64,000 nt of DNA from Eubacterium_F sp003453515 (GTDB lineage: Bacteria > Bacillota > Clostridia > Lachnospirales > Lachnospiraceae): the NCBI GenBank assembly GCA_946621195.1, contig CAMOOH010000001.1, forward strand, positions 1 to 64,000. Reading direction: 5' to 3'. How positions within the stretch are numbered: the stretch's first letter is position 1; the number at the start of each line of letters is the position of its first letter. The notes below the pieces were generated by a model. It had not been told where the DNA came from, ran no database searches, and saw nothing but the letters and a program-made list of their open reading frames with translations. Below, piece after piece: positions 26,720 to 34,258 of this stretch. The position numbers were made by a program, and so were the translations under genes.

Positions 26720-26864
26720 ACACCGAGATCAGGGAAAGGAGGGAAGGGATACGAAAGAAGGAGTGATGATGCGTTTGTGTTGATAATCGGTGTGGCAGGA
26801 TTGATGAACATCACGGGTTCGCATCTTCTGCATATGGAAGTGGGGTGATATCATAGCACCGCGT
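26720..26864 (+). other. Structured leader with tiny reading frames
   Basis: The leader starts with ACACCGA (26720-26726), which pairs with TCGGTGT (26787-26793) and would close a helix from the first transcribed base. Inside are two purine-rich ribosome binding sites. The second, AAGGAG, precedes the frame MMRLC-stop at 26766-26783. A second frame, MNITGSHLLHMEVG, runs 26804-26848. Its stop is embedded in GGGGTGAT, the ribosome binding sequence nearest to the main gene. This layout would suit translational or attenuation control, but I cannot match it to a known riboswitch. Confidence 0.4.
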
Positions 26865-27062
26865 ATGAGATTTTTGGATCAGCTCAAATTCGCCAAGAAT
26901 AACGGCATTGCCATAGATGTCGAGGGTGTAAGCTATTCCGACAGGAGACCTCAGGATGTCATCGCTGTTATGCAGCGCGGCAGCTATATGGTCGACTATG
27001 ACAGTGATTATCAGGGGCGCATTACGGCGATCCATGTAAGAAAGGTTTGCCGGTCAGAGTGA
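26865..27062 (+). CDS. Small protein of unknown function (65 residues)
   Basis: A 65-residue protein without signal peptide or membrane segment. It has a mixed helix/strand pattern: an N-terminal helix MRFLDQLKFAKNNG, IDVEGVSYSDRRPQDVIAVM, then YMVDYDSDYQGRITAIHVRKV. I do not recognise the family. A good promoter precedes it and the reading frame looks protein-like. The best ribosome binding sequence, GGGGTGAT (26842-26849), is 15 bases from the ATG, further than usual, so a non-AUG start in the same frame just upstream (ATA at 26853) cannot be excluded. The stop codon lies inside the hairpin at 27049-27067. Confidence 0.6.
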   Translation: MRFLDQLKFAKNNGIAIDVEGVSYSDRRPQDVIAVMQRGSYMVDYDSDYQGRITAIHVRKVCRSE

Positions 27063-27067
27063 CCGGC
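27049..27067. repeat. GCCGGTCA palindrome overlapping the small gene's stop
   Basis: GCCGGTCA and TGACCGGC form a perfect 8-base stem with a GAG loop. The TGA stop of the 65-codon gene is in the right arm. The sequence is a short version of module A (5644-5673 and 27141-27187). Confidence 0.7.
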
Positions 27068-27101
27068 GTGAGAAATGGTCCTGAAAGGGAGTATACGTAA
27101 T

Positions 27102-27133
27102 CGAGTAGGGACGATGTAATCGCACCCTACTCG
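27102..27133. repeat. CGAGTAGGG inverted repeat
   Basis: Perfect 9-base arms CGAGTAGGG and CCCTACTCG separated by 14 bases. It is one of a series of hairpins in the 340-base interval before trpS; the interval has no convincing reading frame. Confidence 0.6.
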
Positions 27134-27140
27134 CCCGCGA

Positions 27141-27187
27141 GCCGCCGGTCAGCTCTGCTGACATCTTCCTATCGGCGGCTCTGCGAT
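27141..27187. repeat. GCCGCCGGTCAGC palindrome, module A copy 2
   Basis: It contains an outer stem GCCGCCG/CGGCGGC (27141-27147 with 27173-27179) and an inner stem GTCAGC-TCT-GCTGAC, then the tail CTCTGCGATA. Copy 1 at 5644-5682 has the same left arm and tail. Confidence 0.75.
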
Positions 27188-27194
27188 ATCTAAG

Positions 27195-27330
27195 CGCGAG
27201 GGCAACACTTCGTGTCGCCTCGCCCAACGCTGTGGTTCGTTGGGATGTTTTACGGCGCGAGTGCCAACGCTTCGCGTTGACTCGCCCAACGCTCCGACTC
27301 GGATCCTTCGGATCCTCGTGGTCCGTTGGG
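27195..27330. repeat. Two tandem copies of a two-hairpin module
   Basis: Each copy has a GCGAG...CTCGC hairpin with a TTCG-type apex, followed immediately by a CCCAACG...CGTTGGG hairpin. Copy 1 is about 27196-27244 and copy 2 about 27256-27330. The second CCCAACG hairpin has an extra internal GGATCC-TTC-GGATCC stem. The copies are similar but not identical, with changes that keep base pairing. Confidence 0.7.
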
Positions 27331-27343
27331 CTCTAACGAATAA

Positions 27344-27388
27344 AAAGACAGGGAACCTTGAATGCGAGCATTCAGGTTCCCTGTCTTT
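27344..27388. terminator. Bidirectional terminator between the small gene and trpS
   Basis: A nearly perfect 21-base stem (AAAGACAGGGAACC... with ...GGTTCCCTGTCTTT, one bulged T) around a two-base loop. Flanking A and T runs allow it to work for both convergent genes. The stem core matches the terminator at 5691-5735. Confidence 0.88.
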
Positions 27389-27405
27389 CTATTCGTTCTC
27401 GCGCC

Positions 27406-28452
27406 TTATGCGCTCCAGTATTCAATCCGCATGGCGCGTTTTACTTCTGACAATGTGTTGGCGGCGATCTCGCGGGCGGCGATGCTGCCCTGATGGAGGA
27501 TCTCCATAACGGCGGGGACATCCTTCTCCCACTCCTTGCGCCTCTTCTGGATAGGCGAAAGCTCTTCCATCAACACCTGATACAAAAACTTCTTGACCTT
27601 TACATCTCCCAGTCCGCCCCTCTCATAGTGAGCCTTCAGCTCATCAAGATTACTATACTCGGGAAGATGCTCCTCAAACATATCGTCCCTGCAAAAGGCA
27701 TCAAGATATGTAAATACGGTATTTCCTTCAAGTGATCCCGGATCCTCTATCCTGATGTGGTTAGGATCCGTATACATGCTCATGACCTTCTTCCGTATAT
27801 CCTCGGGCTCGTCCGAAAGATATATACAGTTGCCGAGTGATTTGCTCATCTTTGCTTTGCCATCGGTTCCCGGAAGCCTTGAGCAGACCTGATTTTCGGG
27901 AAGCAGCGCCTTGGGCTCGACCAAAACCTCATCATAGGTCGAGTTGAAGCTTCTGACTATCTCTCTCGCCTGCTCCAGCATCGGAAGCTGATCCTCTCCG
28001 ACCGGGACAGTCGTCGCCTTGAATGCCGTGATATCGGCTGCCTGCGATATGGGATAGGTAAAAAAGCCCACCGGTATCGAGCTGTGAAACCCTCTCATCT
28101 GTATCTCCGACTTGACGGTCGGATTTCTCTGAAGCCTTGATACCGTGACCAGATTGCTGTAATAAAAGGTGAGCTCAGTCAGCTCGGATACATATGACTG
28201 CACCAGCAGATTGGTCTTTTCGGGATCTATGCCGCACGACAGGTAATCAAGCGCGACCTCTGATATATTTGCCTTTACCTTTTCCGGATTGTCAGCGTTG
28301 TCAGTCAGCGCCTGCGCATCGGCGATCATGATGTGTATCTCATCGTATTCACCGGAATTCTGCAGCTCTACCCTGCGTCGCAGCGAGCCTACGTAATGAC
28401 CTACATGGAGCCTCCCTGTCGGACGGTCTCCGGTCAGTATGATCTTCTTCAT
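27406..28452 (-). CDS. trpS: Tryptophanyl-tRNA synthetase
   Basis: A 348-residue class I synthetase. The HIGH-type motif is seen in GDRPTGRLHVGHYVGSL, KMSKS in KAKMSKSLGNCIYL, and the body resembles bacterial TrpRS of about 330-350 residues. Two adjacent ATGs (28455, 28452) exist; AGGAG is seven bases from the second. It follows mecA by about 15 bases and shares its promoter. No T-box leader is present. Confidence 0.95.
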   Translation of the reverse strand: MKKIILTGDRPTGRLHVGHYVGSLRRRVELQNSGEYDEIHIMIADAQALTDNADNPEKVKANISEVALDYLSCGIDPEKTNLLVQSYVSELTELTFYYSNLVTVSRLQRNPTVKSEIQMRGFHSSIPVGFFTYPISQAADITAFKATTVPVGEDQLPMLEQAREIVRSFNSTYDEVLVEPKALLPENQVCSRLPGTDGKAKMSKSLGNCIYLSDEPEDIRKKVMSMYTDPNHIRIEDPGSLEGNTVFTYLDAFCRDDMFEEHLPEYSNLDELKAHYERGGLGDVKVKKFLYQVLMEELSPIQKRRKEWEKDVPAVMEILHQGSIAAREIAANTLSEVKRAMRIEYWSA

Positions 28453-28467
28453 CATATAACTCCTATA

Positions 28468-29283
28468 TCAAAGTCTGGACAGCTGTGCCAAAGCCTTATC
28501 TCTTATAATGACCGTATAATGCTCATCATAGTACTGCTGTGTGGCATAGGTCACGGGCTCCTCGGCACCGTACTCCGATATGGTCGAGCACACGGAATGA
28601 AAGGCGTGCTTGCCGTTGCCACGGTTCAACATGAGATAATACTTCTTCTTCGTGTTGTCCTTCCAGACAGTATTTTTCCCGGTATATTCCGGCGTCACGC
28701 GATGCGCCGCCTCGATGATCGGCTTGATCGATAAAAATGAAAACACCCTGATCCTGTCATGGATATTGACCGGGGACTTAGCCTTGGATGTCTTCTTTGG
28801 CTTACCGAGATTCTGCAGTGCCTCGGAAAGAGGAATAAACTTGGAATCCTCTCCCTCGTCCGACTGATCCACGGTCTGCTCATACAAACGGTCAAAGCAA
28901 TTCACCAGTTCATCAAAATTGAGTGATGTTTCGACCATCTCATCTGCTTCTTCCTCATCCTCCGATACATCGCCCACATCTATCACATCCTCAGCGGGAA
29001 GATTGAAATTCGAAAACTTCTCATCAAACTCCTGAGGGTTGTCCACCTTTGTGATCACTAAAACCAGAGACTCTCTGGATGTCGGTATGGCCTCGATCAT
29101 CAGCGGAATATCCTCGGCTTCAAATCCAAAATCGATATTTGCCTGCTCCATCATATCACGGAACAGCTCCTTGGCACGCTCCGAGCCATATGCCAGCTCA
29201 CTGATCTTTAAATGCCTTTCAATGAGATCTCTCTTGCTCAAAGTACAGCGAATCTGGTTGTCGGAGATCCTTTCGATCCTCAT
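28468..29283 (-). CDS. mecA: MecA-family adaptor protein
   Basis: A 271-residue protein with the MecA/YpbH layout. The N-terminal domain is MRIERISDNQIRCTLSKRDL with ERHLKISELAYGSERAKEL, then an acidic linker (DVSEDEEEADEMVET), then a C-terminal domain that in Bacillus docks ClpC (KYYLMLNRGN, ISEYGAEE). MecA delivers substrates such as ComK to the ClpCP protease. GGGGGT eight bases upstream supports the ATG. Confidence 0.88.
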   Translation of the reverse strand: MRIERISDNQIRCTLSKRDLIERHLKISELAYGSERAKELFRDMMEQANIDFGFEAEDIPLMIEAIPTSRESLVLVITKVDNPQEFDEKFSNFNLPAEDVIDVGDVSEDEEEADEMVETSLNFDELVNCFDRLYEQTVDQSDEGEDSKFIPLSEALQNLGKPKKTSKAKSPVNIHDRIRVFSFLSIKPIIEAAHRVTPEYTGKNTVWKDNTKKKYYLMLNRGNGKHAFHSVCSTISEYGAEEPVTYATQQYYDEHYTVIIRDKALAQLSRL

Positions 29284-29327
29284 AAGTCATACCCCCTTTC
29301 CGCCTTACCTCAAATTTTGTTACATGA

Positions 29328-29356
29328 AGTATATATGAAAACAGCCTATTAGTCAA
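29328..29356 (-). promoter_or_regulatory. Promoter of mecA-trpS
   Basis: On the minus strand TTGACT (29351-29356) and TATACT (29328-29333) are 17 bases apart, 45 bases before mecA. Confidence 0.75.
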
Positions 29357-29400
29357 GTGAAAAATGTCTAAGGATACACTGATAAATTACCCCTATACTC

Positions 29401-30849
29401 TTACCCTGCGGAAAAATCCGCCGATGCCGTCGTCTCGGCAAGCAGACCGCTGTTCAAAAATGTTGAAGCCGTACTGCCCTCCGGAAGCTCTGTCGTATCA
29501 AGCCTCCCGAGAAGCACCGATTTTCTGTGTGCCTCGTTGGACATGGTGTTCCGCATGATCGTGATCTCGTTTGAGCTCAGCAGCAGCAGACTCCCCGCCG
29601 CCCAGTTGCTCACATAGTCGGTATCCGAGTATGTATAGTTTTTGTTGAGATAAGCATAGTGCCGTCTTTCCGAGGTCTGTGTGACCATCTCATAGGTCTG
29701 CTTGTTGGTCTTTAGATCATTGTAAAACTGATTGGCTACAGCATTGTCCTGAAGTATGAAGGATGCTGTCAGACCTCCTACCGTCACCTGTATCTTTGCT
29801 CCCCCGTACGGCGTCGGCGCCTGAGATGCAGTGGGTGAGCCTGACGGTCTCACTGTCGCACTTGCGGAAGGCTTAGCTCCCGATACCGTGGGAGCAGGCG
29901 TCATCCCCGAAGGCGTCGGCGACGGTGTCACTCCTGACGGAAGAGGCGTCGGTGTATACCCGGAAGGACGCGGTGTCATGGTGCCGCCCGGAGTTCTCGT
30001 CGGCGCTACCGTAGCTGACGGCGGCGCTGTCGGAAGGGAGCCCCTGACTATGGTCAGGCTGACCACTCCGGTACCCAGGGTCTCCTTAAGTCCGGCCGGA
30101 TTGACCACCCTGCCGAGGCGTGTATATGCGTACCCGCTCGTATGGTCTGCATACGTAAGCTCATATCTGACATTGCCGAAAAGCATAAAATCCCCTGCCG
30201 TCAGGGTCGCGGGCTTGTACTCGTCCATCGCGTATATTATATCTGTTTCCATTGCGGTCTTTGTATTTGAATTTGAATCGGTCATATACAAAACCTTGGG
30301 AAGAGAATCATACAGCTGCTTTCCGGGAGCGTTGTTGAGTATGCTCAATCCGAATTGCGCAGGCTTTGTGCCGTTTACCAGTATGATCGCCTGCAGCTCG
30401 CCTGTCAGGTTATCAGTCGCAGCCGCTGATACGGAAGCTGCTGCCTCAGTCTCCTCAGGCTCATCGGTCTCATCACCGGGCACCTTTATCCTGACCCACA
30501 CTGTCTTGGTCTTAGTCTTTTTCTTTGACTTGCAGGTGACCTTTGCCTTGATCTTGGTCTTACCCTCAGACTTGGCGGTGATAAAGCCCTTCTTGGTAAC
30601 CTTTGCGATCGACTTGTCATTTGAAGAAAACTTGACGGTCGTAGTGCCGAACGCATTGTCTATGCGCACATTTAACTGGCGCTTTTTGCCCTTTTCGAGG
30701 GTATACGTTTTAGACGTAACATATTTATCCACAATGATAAGCCTGACACTCAGCGCACTTCCCGCCGTTGCCTTGCCGGTATATCCCAAAAGGCTCATCA
30801 CAAGACATATACAAAGCATGATCGCCACGCGACGTTTCCTTGGTCCCAT
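29401..30849 (-). CDS. Exported protein with Ig-like and two cyclophilin-like domains
   Basis: A 482-residue secreted protein. A signal peptide comes first (basic MGPRKRR then a hydrophobic stretch to about residue 30), then a Big2-like Ig domain with K/T-rich strands (FSSNDKSIAKVTKKGFITAK). A cyclophilin-like domain follows (FGLSILNNAPGKQLYDSLP; TAGDFMLFGNVRYELTY; RLGRVVNPAGLKETLG). A low-complexity Pro/Thr/Ser/Gly linker with PTPSGMTPAPT-like units leads to a second, shorter domain of the same type (FILQDNAVANQFYNDLK). Such linkers are typical of wall-associated proteins. ATG 30849 has GGAGGATTTGAT in front. The second domain keeps the DNxxAxxF motif but is diverged. Function unknown; no sortase motif is seen. 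Confidence 0.78.
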   Translation of the reverse strand: MGPRKRRVAIMLCICLVMSLLGYTGKATAGSALSVRLIIVDKYVTSKTYTLEKGKKRQLNVRIDNAFGTTTVKFSSNDKSIAKVTKKGFITAKSEGKTKIKAKVTCKSKKKTKTKTVWVRIKVPGDETDEPEETEAAASVSAAATDNLTGELQAIILVNGTKPAQFGLSILNNAPGKQLYDSLPKVLYMTDSNSNTKTAMETDIIYAMDEYKPATLTAGDFMLFGNVRYELTYADHTSGYAYTRLGRVVNPAGLKETLGTGVVSLTIVRGSLPTAPPSATVAPTRTPGGTMTPRPSGYTPTPLPSGVTPSPTPSGMTPAPTVSGAKPSASATVRPSGSPTASQAPTPYGGAKIQVTVGGLTASFILQDNAVANQFYNDLKTNKQTYEMVTQTSERRHYAYLNKNYTYSDTDYVSNWAAGSLLLLSSNEITIMRNTMSNEAHRKSVLLGRLDTTELPEGSTASTFLNSGLLAETTASADFSAG

Positions 30850-30896
30850 ATCAAATCCTCCATGCTCCAATCATTCATATCTATATCGGCATATTA

Positions 30897-30926
30897 ATTC
30901 TAATATATAACCGTGTCATTTTTCAA
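30897..30926 (-). promoter_or_regulatory. Promoter of the exported cyclophilin-like protein gene
   Basis: On the minus strand TTGAAA (30921-30926) and TAGAAT (30897-30902) are 18 bases apart. It is divergent from the mnmA promoter. Confidence 0.5.
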
Positions 30927-30933
30927 ACGAAGG

Positions 30934-30962
30934 TAGATTTTTTTAAAAAATTGTGATATACT
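30934..30962 (+). promoter_or_regulatory. Extended -10 promoter of mnmA
   Basis: TATACT at 30957-30962 has TG one base upstream (TGATATACT). The -35 position (30934-30939, TAGATT) is weak. The predicted start is at 30969-30970, at the mnmA ATG itself. Confidence 0.55.
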
Positions 30963-30969
30963 TCTGTTC

Positions 30970-32058
30970 ATGAAAAATAAATCCGTGCTTATGGCAATGA
31001 GCGGTGGCGTTGACAGCTCTGTCGCGGCGCTGACTCTGCTGAAAATGGGATATACCGTCGAGGGAGCCACCATGCGTCTGTATAGGTGGGATGCTTCATA
31101 TCGCCCAAAAACAAGGACCTGCTGCACCGACCGCGACCTAAGCGACGCATCGGAGGTCGCCGCTGCCCTTGACATCCCCTACAGCATCATCGACCTCGAG
31201 GCAGACTTTCGCCGCGATGTCATAGATAAATTTGTACGTGTATACGAAAACGGCGGCACACCAAACCCATGCATCGACTGCAACAGATATCTGAAGTTCG
31301 ACAAGCTTTTGGAATATGCCAAAAGCCACTCGCACGACTATATAGCAACAGGTCACTACGCGAGGATAGCCTATGATGCCGCGACCGGCCGCTATCTTCT
31401 GAAAAGATCCGCCGATCCCTCAAAGGATCAGACCTATGTGCTCTACAACCTGACTCAGGACGATCTCTCCCACACGCTGTTTCCGCTCGGAGACATGACC
31501 AAGGAGGAGACCAGAGCCATAGCAAGGGAACACGAGCTTGTAAACTCCGAAAAGGCCGACAGTCAGGATATATGCTTCATCCCGGACGGCGACTACGCGG
31601 GCTTTATCGAGCGCTATAAAGAAAAAAAATACCCCGAAGGCTCCTATCTTGATACCGACGGAAACATCATAGGTACACATGCGGGCGCCATACGCTACAC
31701 CATCGGTCAGCGAAAGGGCTTAAACATTGCGTTCGGAACGCCTATGTATGTAGCGGATAAGGACATGCGGCAAAACACTGTCACCCTTACTCCAAACGAG
31801 AGTGATATATTCGGGACTACCCTCACGGCATGCGACCTGAACTGGATCCCGTTTGACAAGCCGGACCTTCCGCTAAGGGTCACTGCAAAGCACCGCTACC
31901 GTGCAAAGGAAGCGGCGTGCACCATATACCCCGACACGGCTGATACGGTGAAGGTCATCTTTGATGAGCCGCAGCGCGCCATGACCCCGGGACAGGCTAT
32001 AGTATTCTACGACTCCGATCTCGTTGTCGGGGGCGGCACCATACTCTCGGTCGACTGA
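30970..32058 (+). CDS. mnmA: tRNA-specific 2-thiouridylase
   Basis: A 362-residue PP-loop ATPase that makes 2-thiouridine at U34 of Lys, Glu and Gln tRNAs. The PP-loop AMSGGVDSSVAAL is near the N-terminus. The two catalytic cysteines are in TPNPCIDCN and in SQDICFIPDGDY. The C-terminal beta-barrel domain has TIGQRKGLNIAFG and ends in the usual PGQAIVFYD. The ATG at 30970 gives the normal distance to the PP-loop, yet no ribosome binding site precedes it and the promoter sits seven bases away. The 3' end overlaps the convergent DUF1858 gene by 52 bases. Confidence 0.93.
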   Translation: MKNKSVLMAMSGGVDSSVAALTLLKMGYTVEGATMRLYRWDASYRPKTRTCCTDRDLSDASEVAAALDIPYSIIDLEADFRRDVIDKFVRVYENGGTPNPCIDCNRYLKFDKLLEYAKSHSHDYIATGHYARIAYDAATGRYLLKRSADPSKDQTYVLYNLTQDDLSHTLFPLGDMTKEETRAIAREHELVNSEKADSQDICFIPDGDYAGFIERYKEKKYPEGSYLDTDGNIIGTHAGAIRYTIGQRKGLNIAFGTPMYVADKDMRQNTVTLTPNESDIFGTTLTACDLNWIPFDKPDLPLRVTAKHRYRAKEAACTIYPDTADTVKVIFDEPQRAMTPGQAIVFYDSDLVVGGGTILSVD

Positions 32059-32291
32059 CGCTCCTTTTCCTCGTACTCTGCCTTTCCCTTAAGGTAGGTG
32101 TTGATCTTCTCGACCATCTCATCGACATCAAGCCCGTGTACCACACACGCCTCTGCGAGGGACTCTCCGGCAGACGCAGGACAACCTATACACTCCATCC
32201 CGCTCGCCATCAGTATCGGCGCTATCGTCATGTCAAGATCAAACAGCTCTTTTATCGTCATTTCCTTTGTTATTGTCTTAAACTCAGGCAT
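32007..32291 (-). CDS. DUF1858 redox-disulfide domain protein
   Basis: A 94-residue protein of the DUF1858 (hybrid-cluster-protein-associated redox disulfide) family: ITKEMTIKELFDLDM, then GMECIGCPASAGESLAEAC with the CxxC-like pair, and HGLDVDEMVEKINTYL. Such small proteins may handle thiol/disulfide or metal chemistry; the function is not established. The last ~17 residues (VPPPTTRSES tail) are encoded opposite the end of mnmA. It follows the EAL gene by 12 bases. Confidence 0.8.
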   Translation of the reverse strand: MPEFKTITKEMTIKELFDLDMTIAPILMASGMECIGCPASAGESLAEACVVHGLDVDEMVEKINTYLKGKAEYEEKERQSTESMVPPPTTRSES

Positions 32292-32303
32292 ACCGTTCCT
32301 CCG

Positions 32304-34229
32304 TCACGATGCACTCTTCTCAAACCAGTTCGAAAGCTCCTCCATCGGGATGGGCTTCGAATACTTGTACCCCTGGAGATATCTTGCACTCATCCTGATG
32401 CACTTTTGCTCATCCTGCTCAGTTTCCACGCCCTCATACAAAACAGAATAATCCATTGCCGAAAACATCCTTGCCAGATGCGTCACCATCTTCTCTGACT
32501 TCTCATCCGAGCCGCAGGCAATGACCAGCGATCTGTCAAACTTGATGATATCAAACGGCAGCTCCATGATCCTCTCAAAGTTGGAATAGCCCGTTCCGAA
32601 ATCATCCAGATAGAACTTGATGCCGTCGCCCTTTAGCTCCTCGATACGATTTTTCACAGCCATGAACTCGCTCTCGTTTTGGCTTTCCGTTATCTCTATC
32701 GCGATCTTGTCATGGGGTATCCCGACATCGTTTATTATGCCGTTGATATCATCGCAAAAGCCGGGATCCTTCAGCTCTCCCACGGAAAAATTCACCGATA
32801 TACGCTGCACATTATAGCCCTGTCCCATAAGCTTTTTGATCCTGATACAGGTCTTGAACAATATGATACGGCTAAGCGCGTGTATGCAGCCGTGCTCCTC
32901 GGCTATCGGGATAAAAACATCGGGAAATACCATGCCTGTGTCCGGCAGCCTCATACGCATAAGCGCTTCCGCGGTATCATATTTGCCGGTCGCTATATTG
33001 AGCACGGGCTGGCAGTATACCTCTACACGCGGATCGTTCAGGTTGCCCTGCTTCTTGATATCCTCTATCTGCGACAGGACATAGTTCATCTTGTTGAAGT
33101 CCGCGACCTCCTTTTCGCCCACAATGCAGACTGTGTTTAAGTCCATCTTCCTTTCCAAAAACATGATCATTTTTATGTAATCATGCTTCTCGGATATCTC
33201 ATCATAGGTCTTCATAAAGACTATCTTATAGTCGAGATGAAACCTCGGATATTCCGCATAAAAGTGCTCTAGCATCTCGTCAGCTCCCAACTTGTAGTCG
33301 GGATTTTTCTTCGGATCTACGGAAAGTATCATACGCCCCGAGGATATCTGAAAGAGGACGGCATTTTTGAAAAACCTGTGGGTAAAGCCTCTTATCAGCT
33401 CCTGCACCTCCTTCGGATAGTGCTTGCCCGTACCCTCAAACTCGGGCATATATAAGCTCATAAGGATCATGGTCTTTTGCTTATTATTTATATATGTGAT
33501 CATATCCTCGAAGGCTGTCACATTCACCGCGCCGATCTCTATATTGTACGGGTTGGAGTGTATCATGTACAAAAGCGTGATGACAGGGAAAAGAAAGCAA
33601 CTCGCCGTAAACGAGACCTGATTGTGACTTCCCTGCACGCCCATGACGGTCATGGATATCAAAAAGCTTCCGAGTATGGCATAGAGTATCTGCTTCACCA
33701 TCCTACCCTTGTAATAGAGCAGCAAAAACGCTATGATACCCACAAAGAAGACATAGGCTATGGCAAAGAAAAATGAAAAGCCCGAGTGTATGGTTTTTCC
33801 GTCGATATAAAAGCCGAACCTAAAAACCGTTCCCAATATATCATATAAGGAAAACCCGATCAGTCCTATAGTTGATACCAGTATGTATTTCCTGCCCGTG
33901 ACATAATCGAGCTGCAAAGGCTCCATGACATAAAACACATATAAATAAAGATATATGAAAAATGCGATATGCTGAGTTCCCCGGGAAATGTAGATATAAA
34001 TGGAATCGACAGTCCCCACATAATTGGTGAGCATGTGATAGACGATACTGCCCACCGCCCCTGCCATAAGGCACACTATCATCCCCTGAAGAAGGGAATA
34101 GTTTTTGCTCCTGACATTGTAGGCGACCTTCATCAATATCAAAAAAACAAGACATGTTGCAAGTACAACTATATCTCCGACCGGGGTATAATTCTCATAA
34201 TAATAGACAACATCATTAAGTCTTTCCAT
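32304..34229 (-). CDS. Membrane EAL-domain cyclic-di-GMP phosphodiesterase
   Basis: A 641-residue protein with about seven membrane helices (~20-225), a linker of about 170 residues that holds a GGDEF-sized region without the signature (SSGRMILSVDP in its place), and an EAL domain (~390-635). Catalytic motifs are intact: AEALMRM, VNFSVGEL, EITESQNE, LDDFGTGYSNF, IKFDRSL and EGVETEQ, so hydrolysis of c-di-GMP to pGpG is expected. The ATG is preceded by a perfect GGAGGTGAT. Membrane sensing input is unknown. It is followed by DUF1858; glpK ends 29 bases upstream. Confidence 0.9.
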   Translation of the reverse strand: MERLNDVVYYYENYTPVGDIVVLATCLVFLILMKVAYNVRSKNYSLLQGMIVCLMAGAVGSIVYHMLTNYVGTVDSIYIYISRGTQHIAFFIYLYLYVFYVMEPLQLDYVTGRKYILVSTIGLIGFSLYDILGTVFRFGFYIDGKTIHSGFSFFFAIAYVFFVGIIAFLLLYYKGRMVKQILYAILGSFLISMTVMGVQGSHNQVSFTASCFLFPVITLLYMIHSNPYNIEIGAVNVTAFEDMITYINNKQKTMILMSLYMPEFEGTGKHYPKEVQELIRGFTHRFFKNAVLFQISSGRMILSVDPKKNPDYKLGADEMLEHFYAEYPRFHLDYKIVFMKTYDEISEKHDYIKMIMFLERKMDLNTVCIVGEKEVADFNKMNYVLSQIEDIKKQGNLNDPRVEVYCQPVLNIATGKYDTAEALMRMRLPDTGMVFPDVFIPIAEEHGCIHALSRIILFKTCIRIKKLMGQGYNVQRISVNFSVGELKDPGFCDDINGIINDVGIPHDKIAIEITESQNESEFMAVKNRIEELKGDGIKFYLDDFGTGYSNFERIMELPFDIIKFDRSLVIACGSDEKSEKMVTHLARMFSAMDYSVLYEGVETEQDEQKCIRMSARYLQGYKYSKPIPMEELSNWFEKSAS

Positions 34230-34258
34230 ACGCCATCACCTCCATGTCAGCGTTGAAT

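Noticed and set aside
29831..30910. 359-codon plus-strand frame opposite the exported protein gene
   Set aside because: It is a shadow of the Pro/Thr-rich repeats on the minus strand and has no ribosome binding site or recognisable domain.
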